Position numbers and translations under genes: made by a program | The notes under the pieces: model-generated | Database searches by the model: none | The model's input: the letters and a program-made list of their open reading frames with translations, nothing else | Told to the model about the DNA's origin: nothing | Assembly: GCA_914767715.1 (NCBI GenBank) | Contig: OU612066.1 | Coordinates: 9,429,001 to 9,493,000, forward strand | DNA from: Membranipora membranacea | Lineage: Eukaryota > Bryozoa > Gymnolaemata > Cheilostomatida > Membraniporidae | Direction: 5' to 3' | DNA length: 64,000 nucleotides | Shown here: positions 24,023 through 36,252 of the stretch, piece by piece | Layout: each line of letters opens with the position of its first letter | Position numbering within the stretch: position 1 is the stretch's first letter

Positions 24023-25686
24023 TTTTTAAGGGATCGGACAATGAAGTTAGTTAGTTAGTTTGTGTAATGAAATGAGCACATCTTGTAAAACTGATTTCAG
24101 ACATGACACTCTGGCCCTGAATTTCTATTCATAATTTTCCGCAAGCATGACACATCCTTGTCATATCAAACGGTTGAACCATTTTTTTGATAACATCACG
24201 GATAAGGGACTGTGATTGCTAGCAACTCCATCTCGCAACAAATCTGGTATTGTCTCCTCCGACAAGAGGAAGGACAACTTTTGACACAAATCAGGCATTT
24301 TTATATTATGAGTGGTTCATGAGTTCTGAAGTCTGAGTTGCTCAAGACAATATAAACCTTTTTCGTTCTTCAGATACTATTCTGCCATCTCTGTATAGCG
24401 AGTACTAATACAGTATATTTTTGAATGAGCTGCAAAGTTGTGTTGATGACATAGATTCTGTCAAGGCCCGCTTACCAAATCAGTTATCATACATTGTATC
24501 CAGCATATGGTACAAAGGAAAATCAGTTGATTTGTTCTAAGAACACAAATTCCTCCATCTTTGCTTTGGAGCCCAAAGATAATGATCAATACGTATTGCT
24601 TGGAGTTTCAGAACTATGCAACATGGGGTATCCCTGGGAATCGCAGAATTATGCAATGTGGGGTTTTGTGCCATATGCATTGACCAGTTTGATTGCACTA
24701 ATTTGTATAGCATAAAAGTATTAGAGGTACAAATGACAGCACTGGTATTGGGGATCAGCAAAGGGATTACTCCTGCGTTGTACAAGCCTACTTTAAGTTG
24801 AAGAAAGATGTGACTCTTTGTCAAACTAGTAGATCTGTGCATATCATATCGAAGCTAAATGCTGAGCTGATGCGTTAAAAATTCTGATTACTAGGATGTT
24901 ACATTACCCTAGGAAATGATCTAAACCGATATATTTTTTGTCAGTACACAACACTTAGATTTGTGTTTTGGAAATCACTGACATATATATACCTTCAAAT
25001 TTTAGTGTGTCAATAACAAAAACAAATATCAGCTTTCCTAAGGATTCTTGGCCATAAAATATAATGCTATTATGGGGGTGGGGGTCTTGATAATTATGTT
25101 TAAACCGACAAGTGGACCTACTACTGACGATTCCCATTCAACTATTTCAGATAGTTTCTGTGCCCTTCGCCACAATACAAACTTTCAATAGATCAGCTAA
25201 TTTTACAATAATATTTGTAGCCAATTCACTCGATTAGTTCTACCATTAATTTTGTTTGTGCTTGGTCTTATACGCCAAGGTGAGCGGATCGCAAATTAAA
25301 TAAATTTGCTTAGTGGTGGGATAGGAATGCAAAGATCGTTGAGACAGAACTTTCATTTTGACGTTCATTAAATAAGATGTGTGATGCTGAGGAATGGCTT
25401 ATGTTGGGAGAATATGAGAGGAGTTGATAACATCTGTTTGTCAAGATACTTTTGGTTGCATCAATGAACTTCAAATTTTGGTAATGGTGCAAGGGTTAAT
25501 TTATTTGTAAAAAGACAAATGATAAAAAAAAGAACAGTTTTAAAGAACAAAATAAAACCAGGAACAAAATGCTCATACTTAAATATTATAGGAAACAGTT
25601 GTAGTTGGGGCTTGATAATAAAGTTCAGGATCAGGATACTTCAGTGGTCATATCATCAAGTCAGGTCTCTGCTATTGGGTGAATGT

Positions 25687-26444
25687 TTAGTAAGCTACAA
25701 AAGAAGAAATTATTTTTATGCCTCTATATAGGTAACGGTTAGGGTGACTGATTATACAAAAAATTAATGCCCGATAAGCGTACAGGTAATGAATTTTAGA
25801 AGTCATGATAATTTACAAAGCCCGTTTGATTTTAACAGTCATTGATATAATATTGTCCTGTCCTGGATTGAGGGATCTGATCTGGCCCTTCACAAACACA
25901 TGGCAATTTATATATGGTTGTTAGATTGCAAACTTGTATGTGATTGGTCCAAAAGTTCAATGATGCTACAGCTGGCCACTTGTAAAACTTTTATAATGCA
26001 GCTTGAGTTGTAGATGATTCTTACTGGGACCTCAATCAGCTGTAGAATTTTAGTTAGATTAAATTTCTGTTACCAAATTATATACTGATTGAAACATCAC
26101 TAATTGCCATACTATGTTTTTTTTAACAAGAATCCATGAACCCGTATCAGTGTTATCAATGATGGTTACATACCATATCCATAGCTTCTGGCAGTTCCTC
26201 TGTTGTGGACTCCTCTGTTGTTGTGAACTCCTCTGTTGTAGACGCCGCTGTTGTATGTTCCTCTGCTGTGAACTCTGCTGTTGTAACCCCCATTGTTGTA
26301 ACCTACTCTGTTGAAGTTGCCTCGAATGAAGTTTCTTCTGCCTCCGACTCCATTATAACCATATCTTTGGTTATTGTATCCTGTGTTGTAAGATGCTGAT
26401 GCCAGAGCCAGGCACATGGAAACGATGAGCATAATGACCTTCAT
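25687..26444 (-). CDS. Gly/Asn/Tyr/Arg-rich secreted peptide, copy A
   Basis: Family not recognised. Coding exons 26174-26444 and 25687-25694 join in frame to 92 residues. A signal peptide (MKVIMLIVSMCLALASAS) is followed by a low-complexity basic mature part: YNTGYNNQRYGYNGVGG, then RRNF and a run of R-G-V-x-N type repeats (YNRGVHNNRGVHNRG), ending SYGYAY. The last exon supplies only CT-TAC-TAA. Splicing is inferred from donor G|GTATGT and acceptor CTTCTTTTGTAG, both kept in all copies. Without splicing this copy alone would stop at once (GTATGTAA). 5' exon about 26631-26670, second exon from 26471, polyA AATAAA at 25505-25500. Possibly structural or cationic-antimicrobial; that is speculation. 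Confidence 0.75.
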
Positions 26445-26696
26445 GGTTGATGAGTTGGTGTTTGAATTAATCTGGCAAAAATATAGATACAGCTTGGAAA
26501 GAATTGATGTTTTTATGAAATTCCGAATATTGATTGATAGTTCAATGCCTATGAGAGTTGAATGAACCTGCTAAAAAGGCACAAGATTAACTGCAAGATG
26601 TAAATTTCCATGATTACTACGCTTCCTTACCTGAGTTGAACAAGTTGCTGATCTGTTGTCAGAAAGTTTTGTGATTGTCTCGGGTTAGGGCTACCC

Positions 26697-26704
26697 TTTT
26701 TATA
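26697..26704 (-). promoter_or_regulatory. TATA box, peptide gene copy A
   Basis: TATAAAAA on the minus strand, followed by GGGTAG and, about 30 bases on, the start of a noncoding exon that ends CTCAG|GTAAGG (edge 26631). The block is conserved in all five copies. Confidence 0.75.
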
Positions 26705-27720
26705 GTTTTTTTCACGGACATTGATGGGGATGGTTAATCATCATAAATTGATTAAATTATTATTCTATTACATTACTCATCATAAATAAAAACAGACCAT
26801 GCCGGTAATGAACCGGCCCTGGATACACAGCTACCAATATCTTCCAAATTCAAGTGTCATGGCATATTGTAATTATTTCCTAAATGATTTGACATAATTT
26901 TTTGAAGACTACCAACCCAAAATTCTAGTGGGTTCTTCTTGCAAGGAAATTTAATCCAAGGAGAACTTTCTATATATTATTGAAGGTGGTTCTTATGCAA
27001 AACAAGAAGAAATGTGGTTGGTGTAAGTTTGCAGATTCTACTAATCATCAGATGGGGTCTACTTATCTCCAAAATATCAGATAACTATGATTAGCTGTCT
27101 GAACTATACCAGTTAGATATCCTGTCAGTGAGCAGATCATCTGTTGAAATGATATATACTAACGAGAATCCCGGAAAACTGTATTTATTTTGGCATGCAT
27201 TGATCAGTGATACAAAAGTTTATATCTCCCAATCAACCAACTATGATATCTGGATTAATTATTTGTTTGCAATGACTGGGTAGGCAAAACATACTAAGAT
27301 TTCTTCTTGGGTATGGAAGTTTGAGTCATAAATTAATTCATTTGCAATTAAAAATAATTTTGATGTGACTTGGCATAAATTTATGATTGATGAGTATATT
27401 TGGAAGTTACATTTAATTTCAGACTTGGCAAGTTCATATTTGGGTTATGGGAGTGTAAAAGGTAATATTTTAGACTGAATAGGCCAAGATTTGTGTGATC
27501 TGCTCACGGTAGAATTCAAGACTGCTGTTAATGAATCTTAAACCACTGCTGCCACACAGCCAAATGTGTGCTTATAGAATTCTCTATAGCCCAAAACTAA
27601 TAAAATGAGGCTGCAATCTCAACATTGTCACCTAATGAGCAAATAATTTGCACAGTCTGAACGTTAAAATTAGGGTATGAAATTAATTATCTAGAGACTG
27701 CTGTAATTGATTCTAAAGAC

Positions 27721-27785
27721 TTGAAGTTCCTGATGTGTTGTCAGAAAGTTTTGTGATTGTAAAAGGTTTCAGCAAGACTTTATGC
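27721..27785 (-). pseudogene. Shadow promoter/exon-1 relic (copy A unit)
   Basis: On the minus strand this repeats exon 1 of the peptide genes (ACAATCACAAAACTTTCTGA, then CAACACATCAGGAACTTCAA), with GCATAAAGT where the TATA box should be and no CAG|GTAAG donor. Equivalent relics lie at about 35441-35506, 41564-41627, 54365-54428 and 60517-60579. Confidence 0.6.
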
Positions 27786-28274
27786 TTGGAGCTTGGTGTT
27801 TGAATGTCTGAACTATACCAGTGAAATATCCTGTCTGGAAGCGGACCATCAGTTATTGATACATACCATAAAAAAACATCCTGAAAATACTTGTTTCTCT
27901 GGCAGGCATTGATCATTGTAGATAAAGTCCATATTGTTTAATTGAGCAATAATGATTGCTGTGTTCATTACATGTTTAGCCTACACTGACTGTAGGGAAA
28001 GAAATGACAAAAACATTATGATTTGTTCTTGGATATGTAGGTGTATGAGGCACCATTAATTAATCAGCAATTTAAAATGTGGCTGTGACATTATTACCAG
28101 AGATTGTACAACATCAGAATCAGGCTCTGTTACAGTAATGACTGGCACTAAGTACTAAGCTTTTTAAACCTCATGATGCCAGCAATGGCATTAGTACCAG
28201 ACAAAATTAATGTGCTGACTTCCTTTATTTTTATCCTCTCTGCAAAGTGGGTGGTCTCACCAGTAACAAAAGAA

Positions 28275-28616
28275 GCATCGATGGTTCAGTGGAAGGATTG
28301 GCAGGGGGCTCGGGGATAAACTTCTTGGTGAGAGTGGGGAAAAGAGCGAGGAGAAAAAAGAAAAAAAGGGAGGGGCAAAGGAAAAAATAAGAAGAAGTTG
28401 TCTTCTCATTTTACGTGTCATGACAACTTCTGGGATATTTTGTAGTTTTTTTATAGCTATAAAACATAACCTTGTGCATAGAGAGAGGTATACAATGAGC
28501 AATAGAAACGCTTTTTTCAATTCGCAGATGAGGATTAATTGCCTTATGATCTCTGGGCGGGCTGCCAAACTAAGTCAGATCGCGGGAGACCCGGGTTCAA
28601 TTCCCGGTCGAAGCAT
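28275..28616 (+). pseudogene. tRNA-Gly copy split by an insertion
   Basis: The 5' part (GCATCGATGGTTCAGTGG, from 28275) and the 3' part (GCTGCCAAACTAAGTCAGAT onward to 28616) are separated by about 260 foreign bases, including an almost pure purine stretch at 28339-28397. The 13-nt intron is still recognisable. Not functional. Confidence 0.75.
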
Positions 28617-29949
28617 TCTTAAGGGATTTTGAAACATCTTGTAAAATTGTTCTTAACCAGACGCTCTGGCTATGGGTTTCTATCCATGGTTTATTCACAA
28701 GTATTATGCATCCTGCCATATAGAACATTTCAACCCTCATCATGGATTATTTTACAAATAAGCAACTGTGATTCCTAGCAAAGCCATCTCTCAACCAATC
28801 CGGCTATGTCTCCTCCGATCAGAGGAAGGACAACTCTAGACACAAATATGGCATTTTTATATTATGAGTGGCGTACAGTATATGCACACATTCCAACCTC
28901 TGAAGTCTGAGTTGAGGAAGACAATACAAAATTTTTTTCTTTCTTCAGATAGAATTCCGCCATCTCTGCATAGCGAGTACTAACACAGTGTATTTTCTAA
29001 TAGGCTGCAAAGTTGTGTTGATGACATAGATTGTGTCAAGGTCTGCTTACCAAAAGCAAGTTATCATACATTGTATCCAGCATATGGTACAAGGGAGAAT
29101 CAGTTGATTTGTTCTAGGAACCAAAATTCTTCCACCTTTGCTTTGGAGCCCAAAGATAATGATCAAGGCTCATTCCTCGGAGTTTCAGAACTATGCAATA
29201 TAGGATGTTATCTAATACATATTGACAAGTCTTTTTTGATTTCACTAATTGTATAGCTTTGCAGTACATGTATTAAAGGTACAAATGACAACACTGATAT
29301 TTGGAATCAGAGGGATAACTCCTGCTTGATACCTAAAAGTGGAGATATCCCTCAGATATGTGACTCTATGCCAAACTATATATTCCATATCATATCAAAG
29401 CTTATCTGATGTTCAAACATTTCTGACAACTAGAAAATCACATTACTTTGGGAGTCTGAGCCATATAGCACTGCGGATTACTTTGTGCCCTCGTGGATTT
29501 TTTGCATCCCTTACCATTATTTCTTAACTTTGGCCCTGTACTAGCTATCCTCATCGAACTATTTTAGGCGGTTTCCTTTGCCACCGCCAGCACAAGAGCA
29601 ACTTTCAATAGACTATAAGAATATAGAATATATATTTATTTATTTATATAAACTTTGGTCAAGGATGGGACAATATGTCAACATATTTGAAGCAGGTTGG
29701 ACTTAAGTTTGTCGACATACTTTCAGTTGCATTAATGAAATTATGGTCATAGTGCAACGCTTTATTTATTTCTATAAACACGATCAAAAATGAACAGCTT
29801 GTTAACAAAAAATCAAAAGAAAAAGAAAAAATGTTACTAATCAAATATAATAGGAAACAGTTGTAGTTAAGGGTCGAAAAATAAATTTCAGGATCAGGAT
29901 ATTTCAGTGGCCATATCTTCGAGTCAGGTCTCTGCTACTGGGTGAATGT

Positions 29950-30381
29950 TTAGTAAGCTACAAAAGAAGAAATTGCTCATGCCTTAACATAGGCATTGGT
30001 GAGGTGACTGACTATACAAAAAATGAATGCCAAATAAGCATACAGGTCATGAATTTTCGAAAGTTATGATACTTTATAGAGCCCGTTTGGCAATATCAAT
30101 CACTAATATAATGTATTGCCATACTGTGTGTTTACTAACACGAATCCATGAATCTGTATCAGTGCTATCGATGAATGATACATACCATATCTATAGCTTC
30201 TGGCAGTTCCTCTGTTGTGGACTCCTCTGTTGTTGTGGACTCCTCTATTGTAGACTCCTCTATTGTAACCCCATTGTTGTAACCTACTCTGTTGAAGTTG
30301 CCTCCAATGAAGTTTCTTCTGCCGCCGACTCCGTTATAACCCAGCCAGGCACATGGAAACAATGAGCATAATGACCTTCAT
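29950..30381 (-). pseudogene. Secreted peptide gene, copy B (frameshifted)
   Basis: Same structure as copy A (TATA 30638-30631, exon 1 edge 30566, second exon to 30408, last exon 29957). The coding exon (30186-30381) lost about 44 bases just after the signal peptide, so translation from ATG 30381 ends within a few codons, and a second frame change follows near GYNNG. Promoter and splice sites are intact, so it may still be transcribed. Confidence 0.75.
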
Positions 30382-30630
30382 GATTGATGAGTTGTTGTTA
30401 AAGTTGATCTAGCAAAAATAAAAATAAAGCTTGGAAAGTATGGATATCTCCATGAAAGTCTTAAAATTGATTGATAATTCAATTTTACTGAGAGTTGAAT
30501 GAATTCGCTAAAAGGTATAAGATAAAATGCAAGATATAAATTACTATGATTGATTTTTGTCTTACCTGAGTTGAACAAGTTGCTGATATGATGTCAGAAA
30601 GTTTTGTGATTGTCTCAGGTTACGGCTACC

Positions 30631-30638
30631 CTTTTATA
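30631..30638 (-). promoter_or_regulatory. TATA box, copy B
   Basis: TATAAAAG on the minus strand, in the same context as the intact copies. Confidence 0.65.
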
Positions 30639-30719
30639 GTTATTTTTACCGACAATGTTGCTAATAAATCATCACAAATTAATTAAACTAGAAATGCCAT
30701 GATCATAAATGCCACAAAA

Positions 30720-31540
30720 TTTCAGGGGTGTGGATGATAGACACTCAGGTTGTCGATTGGGTTTACGATGGATGGCCAATTGGCGATGTCATTACAAGTG
30801 CAAACTAAAATGGCTGCCCTTTCCATGCAACCTATGAGGAAGACAACCTGAGTATCGTTGACCTATTAGGTGGCAGAACTCCCCCCTCAATTATTTTCAG
30901 TGAGTAAAGCCATAGAATATAGCGCAACAGACATGTTATAATTGTGTTATAAACCACCCAGTAGTGAAAGGGATGATATGTAAAAAAAACTGTCTTCACC
31001 GGGATTTGAACTCAGGCCTCTCGCGCAACAAACATGTTATAATTGTGGTATAAACCACCCACTAGGGAAAGGGATGATATGTAAAAAAAAATCTGCCTCT
31101 CGTGTATCACAAGCATGTCATAATTGTGGTGTATGTAAAAATATTTTATTATCCACATTCACCCCATTGCTCTTTTTTGGTCTCAACCGGAAATTGAACC
31201 TGGGCCACCTGCACTGTGATCGAGCACACTAGCCACCCGGCCACCCAAGCCACTGAAGCTTACTGATTTCCAGTGATGCATGACGGAGATATATGGGTAA
31301 AGTAGGCTGTTTTTTAATTTTTAATCAAATTTAAGCTTCCGTGGCATAAATCAGACAAAAAAATATAATAGCACACCCTCATCTGGGTTTAATATACATA
31401 CGTGGTAGGACACAGGACTGTGATTCAGCCGTTTTTTCTATTTTTTTCAAAAACACTTTTTGAAAAAGTGAGGCACTGGTTATGGGTTTTTGTATACACA
31501 TGTGTTTATCATAAACACAAAACTTTCAGTTTTGTGGATT
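30720..31540. mobile_element. Composite insertion with tRNA-like segments
   Basis: Interrupts sequence that is continuous in neighbouring units (resumes at TTATTCTGTTGCATAACTCA, 31545). It contains a roughly 100-bp tandem (ACATGTTATAATTGTG, twice, with a third partial), a box-B-like GGGATTTGAACTC at 31002, and a minus-strand tRNA-like head near 31180-31250 (complement of TGAACCTGGGCCACC). Also the pair CAGGTTGTC/GACAACCTG (30748 and 30843). Probably SINE-derived; family unknown. Confidence 0.45.
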
Positions 31541-31961
31541 ATTATTCTGTTGCATAACTCATCATAAATAAAGGCCATGCTGGTAATGAACCACTTGAAT
31601 ACAGAGCTTGTAAAATCTTCTAAATTCAAGTGTCATTATTGTAATTATTTCCTAATAGATTTGACATAATTTTTGATCACCGATCACAAATCAAGTGCTT
31701 CTTCTAGTAGTGGTCATTCTATACATTATTGAAGGTGAGTTTTAACTAATAAATTCGGATGCAAAACTAACCTGATTCTGATGCAAAATAAAGAGGAGAT
31801 GGTGTTGATAAGGTGATAGTTTCATATTATCACCACTAATAATATCACAATTATACGTAGAGATATAAACACCTCTACTTGTAACCAAATCATCAGATAA
31901 CCGTGACCCGCTGTCTGTACTATGCCAGTAAAATATCCTGTCATTGAGCCGACCATGAGAT

Positions 31962-32245
31962 GGAGTAGCAGGTGGCTCAGTTGGTTAGTGGGCCTTTCTT
32001 TAAGCATGCAAATGTTTAAGGTCGAGGGTTCCGATCCCACTGCAGTCCATTGACTACTGAATTTTGGTTGGACCCCAGGTGTTCTCCATCCTGTCTGCAA
32101 ACAGAGAGCATCTTGGCACAGATATTGCAGCCTTGCCGCTAAGGCAACTTATATTTCGCAACCCATGCTTCGCGATGTGGCGTGTGATCTATGAAAATTT
32201 CATTTTAATCAACCATTAACTTTAATCAACCTTTTTAATCAACCA
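31962..32245 (+). mobile_element. tRNA-derived SINE, copy 1
   Basis: Head with box A GGTGGCTCAGTTGGTTAG and box B GGGTTCCGATCCCACTGC, followed by a non-tRNA body (CAGGTGTTCTCCATCCTGTC, then TTGCCGCTAAGGCAACT) and an ATCAACC-rich tail. Sits at the same array position as copies 2 and 4. Confidence 0.75.
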
Positions 32246-33515
32246 TCTAAAACCATCCAAAAGAAAGCATCCTGGAAAAACTTTGTACTTCAAGTTGCAT
32301 AGAACAATTTGCTCTTGTATGCATTGAGCAGTGATAGATAGAGTGTCCCTCAATCGACCAATTATGACATCTGTATTATTCATTTGGTTAAAATGACTGC
32401 GTAGGAAAAATATACTAAAAACTATGATTTCTTCTTGGATATGGAAGTTTGAGTCATCCATTAATTTATTTGCAATTTAAAATAATGTTGATGTGACTTT
32501 GCATTTATGTATGATTTATGTGATTGATTGATAGTAATATCTGTGTTATTTACATCTTTGCCTACACTGACTGTTTAGGAAAATAATGACAAAAATGATA
32601 TAATTTGTTCTAGGATATGGAAGTATGAGGCATTTATTTATTAATTGGCAAGTTAAGACAACTTCGTTGTGGCAGTATTACTAGAAATTGTACTACAGCA
32701 AAATGGGACTCTGTTACAGTGATAACTAACACTGAGTACCTAGCTTTTAATATTTTATGATGCCAGGAATGACATTAGTACAAGAACGCATTGACACTCC
32801 TCTTTCAAGAAACTTTGATGTCTAAGCGGTTATTTACACTTTCCAAGGAGCATTCTCTTTTTCTTAAACTCAGCAAGTTGCAACCATTCAATGGTGCTGA
32901 AACAATTCAACACAAAAATTTAAGTAGAACAAAAAATGTAAACACAAATAGGCAGTATAGGAGTTGTTTGGGGAATTGTGATAACCGATAAAAACACCGA
33001 TGATGTCAAGATCAAAAATAATCTAGAAAGTGATCGTGGTGAGACCATTTCCGTGACAGATAACTTTAATTATTTTATAGCAATCCACCAGCGCAAGACC
33101 AACTTTTTATAGAACAGCCATTCTGGACAATAATGAAATTATCTTTGCCATATAGACTTTGTTCAGGGCACGGAAAACATGTACAGATTTGGCTATCATT
33201 AAATTTGATGTGAGATGCTGAGAATAAGCTTATGTTTGGAGAATATGAGGGGAGTTGAAGACGTCTGTTTATCTAAATACACTCGTCCGATTAATTAACT
33301 TCAATTTTTCGTCATGGTGCGAGGTTTAATATATTTGTAAAAAAATCATGATCAAAAGTGAACAGTTTGTGAACAAAAATTCAAAAGAAAAAGAAAATGT
33401 TTATAATTAAGTATAATAGGAAACAGTTATAGTTGGGGGTTAAAAATTAAGTTTCAGGATCAGGATATTTCAGTGGTCATATCTTCGAGTCAGGTCTCTG
33501 CTACTGGGTGAATGT

Positions 33516-33991
33516 TTAGTAAGCTACAAAAGAAGAAATTGTTGTAATGATGAGGTGACTGACTATATACAAAAATTGAATGCCCAATGAGCATACAGGT
33601 CATGAATTGTCGAAAGTTATAGTCATTTATAGAGCCTATTCGACATTATCAAACACTGATATATTATATTGCCATATTGTGTGTTTTTTAACACGAATCC
33701 ATGAATCCGTATCAGTGTTATCAATGATGGATACATACCATATCCATAGCTTCTGGCAGTTCCTCTGTTGTGAACTCCTCTGTTGTAGACTCCTCTGTTG
33801 TAGACGCCTCTGGTGTATGTTCCTCTGCTGTGAACTCTGCTGTTGTAACCCCCATTGTTGTAACCTACTCCGTTGAAATTTCTTCTGCCTCCGACTCCGT
33901 TATAACCATATCTTTGGTTATTGTAACCTGTGTTATAAGATGCTGATGCCAGAGCAAGGCACATGGCGACAATGAGCATAACTACCTTCAT
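33516..33991 (-). CDS. Gly/Asn/Tyr/Arg-rich secreted peptide, copy C
   Basis: Coding exons 33739-33991 and 33516-33523 give 86 residues. Signal peptide MKVVMLIVAMCLALASAS; mature part as in copy A but lacking the IGGNF block and with fewer C-terminal repeats; ends SYGYAY. Exon 1 about 34176-34217, second exon from 34018. Read through its donor instead of spliced, it would gain about 40 residues with no Gly/Asn/Tyr character, which favours the spliced model. Function unknown. Confidence 0.75.
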
Positions 33992-34240
33992 GATTGATGA
34001 GTTGTTGTTAGAGTTGATCTGGCAAAAATAAAGATTTAGCTTGGAAAGCATGGATGTCTTCATAAAAGTCCTAAAATTGATTAATAATTCAATGCTAATG
34101 AGAGTTGAATGAATTCGCTAAAAGATATAAGAGAAAATGGAAGTTATAAATTACCGTGATTGTTTCTTGTCTTACCTGAGTTGAACAAGTTGCTGATATG
34201 AAGTCAGAATGTTTTGTGATTGTCTAAGGTTACGGCTACC

Positions 34241-34248
34241 CTTTTATA
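34241..34248 (-). promoter_or_regulatory. TATA box, copy C
   Basis: TATAAAAG on the minus strand, about 70 bases upstream of the exon-1 donor CTCAG|GTAAGA. Confidence 0.75.
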
Positions 34249-34724
34249 GTTATTTTTACCGGACAATGTGGATTATAAATCATCACAAATTAATTAAATT
34301 ATTATTCTATTGCATTACTCATCATAAATAAAGGCCAGGCTGGTAATGAACCACTTGAATACAGAGCTTGTAAAATCTTCCAAATTCAAGTGTCATTTAT
34401 TGTAATTATTTCCTGTATGATTTGACATAATTTGTTGAAGACTACAATTTGAAAATCAAGTGTGTTCTTCTTGCAAGGTAATTTAGGTTCAAGTCATGAA
34501 AATTCCAGACATTATTGAAGGTTAGTTTTAACTATAAGAGGTGATTCTGATGCAAAATAAGGAGAGCTGGTGTTGATAAGGTGATAGTTTGCAGATTTCC
34601 ACCAATAATAACATCATTATCATATGTGAGATAGAAGCACCTCCACTTTTACCCAAATCAGCAGATAACTGAGATCCGCTTTCTGTACTATGCCAATAAA
34701 ATATCCCGTCAGTGAGCGGACCAA

Positions 34725-35020
34725 CAGATGGAGTAGGAGGTGGGGGTGGAGGTTAGTAGGCCTTTCTTTAAGCATGCAAATATTGAAGGTTAAGGGTTCC
34801 GATCCCACTGCAGTCCATCGACTACTGGAGTTTGGTTGGCCCCCAGGTGTGATCCAACCAGCCTGCAAGCAGAGAGCAACATTGAGCGGATATTGCGGCC
34901 TCGCCAATAAGGCAACTAATATTTCATCACCCATGCTTTGGGATATGGCATGGATATGACAACTTGATTTCAAACGACAATTCATTTTAATCAACGTTTT
35001 TAATCAACCAGCTAAAACAA
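34725..35020 (+). mobile_element. tRNA-derived SINE, copy 2
   Basis: Box A region degenerate (GGTGGGGGTGGAGGTTAGTA), box B GGGTTCCGATCCCACTGC intact, body with GGCAACTAAT and tail ATCAACC. Closest relative of copy 1 and of the inverted copy at the right edge. Confidence 0.7.
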
Positions 35021-36178
35021 TACAGTCCATCCATAAGAAAGCATTCTGGAAAAACTTTGTACTTTGATTTACATAGAATGATTTACTTTGGCATTGTATT
35101 GATCAGTGATAGATAAAGTTTATATATTTCATTTGACCAACTATGATATCTGGATTAATTATTTGTTGTTTGCAATGACTGCGTAGGCAACAAACAACGG
35201 CAAAACATACTAAGATTTCTTCTTGGATATGGAAGTATGGAAGTAAAAATAATGTTGATGTGACTTGGCATAAATTTATGATTGATGAGCATATTTGGAA
35301 GTTAGGATTAATTTAAGACTTGGTAAGTTCATATTTGGGTTATAGGAGTGTGATAGGTAATATTTTTGACTGAATAGGCCAAGATTTGTTTGACCTGCTC
35401 TCGGTAGAATTCAAGACTGCTTTTATTGAATCTTATGATTTGAAGCTGCTGGTGTGTTGTCAGAAAGTGATGTGATTGTCAAAGGTTTCAGCAAGACTTT
35501 ATGCTTGGAGCTTGGTGTTTGAATGACTGAACTATACCAGTGAAGTATCCTGTGTGAAAGTGGAGGATCAGTTAATGATACGTACCGTTGTCACATACAA
35601 TATCCAAAACAAGCCATCCTGGAAATACTTGGTTCTCTTGCAGCATTTATCAGTGTAGATAAAGTCCATATTGATCAATTGAGCAATAATGATTGCTGTG
35701 CTCATTACATGTTTAGTTTACACTGACTGTAGGAAAAAAGATGACAAAACATTATGATTCGTTCTATGATATGGAAGTATGAGAAATCCATAATCGTAAA
35801 TCGGCTCAATTAGTCAAATTCCTATGCCCCTTCCTATCATATTTTGACTGTCTGTATTTGCCAGTTTAGCACATTTCAGAAAATTTAAATTAATTAAAAA
35901 GCGACAACATCAAATATGCTTGTTGAATATAGAACTTGGAATTGCTATAAAATGGTAATATAAGTCTATGGTAAGCTGGCCTTTAGTATATTGTTACTGT
36001 CATATGCTAACCAGGACGTCATATCTTACAAAGAATAGATTTTTACTCTTTTAAAACTAGTTTTACTAAATTTTATAACACAATCTTTTTAATACAAGGT
36101 TTCACTTTTTATGTGACAAGACTTTTTAAAGGTTTAACACTCTGTGTGTAAATCAATAGTCAGAATAAAGATAATGAA

Positions 36179-36215
<37 letters not shown>
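36179..36215. repeat. (AAT)n microsatellite
   Basis: About 12 uninterrupted AAT units just left of the U2-like repeat. Confidence 0.95.
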
Positions 36216-36216
<1 letters not shown>

Positions 36217-36252
36217 GCTGGCCTTAACAGAATAATTGTCATCAACCCCTTT

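Noticed and set aside
26114-26399. Plus-strand Cys-rich and Val/Ser-rich ORFs opposite the peptide genes (also near 33.7, 38.7, 58.9 kb)
   Set aside because: They are antisense readings of the low-complexity Gly/Asn/Tyr repeats. The minus-strand reading has signal peptide, promoter and splice sites; the plus side has none.
28257-28568. 103-codon minus-strand ORF rich in Phe/Ser/Leu/Pro
   Set aside because: Translation of the complement of a purine tract inside a split tRNA copy.
31822-32100. Minus-strand ORF with GWRTPGVQPKFSSQW-type text, recurring near 34.6 and 63.9 kb
   Set aside because: It recurs only because the SINE recurs; it runs through the tRNA-like head.
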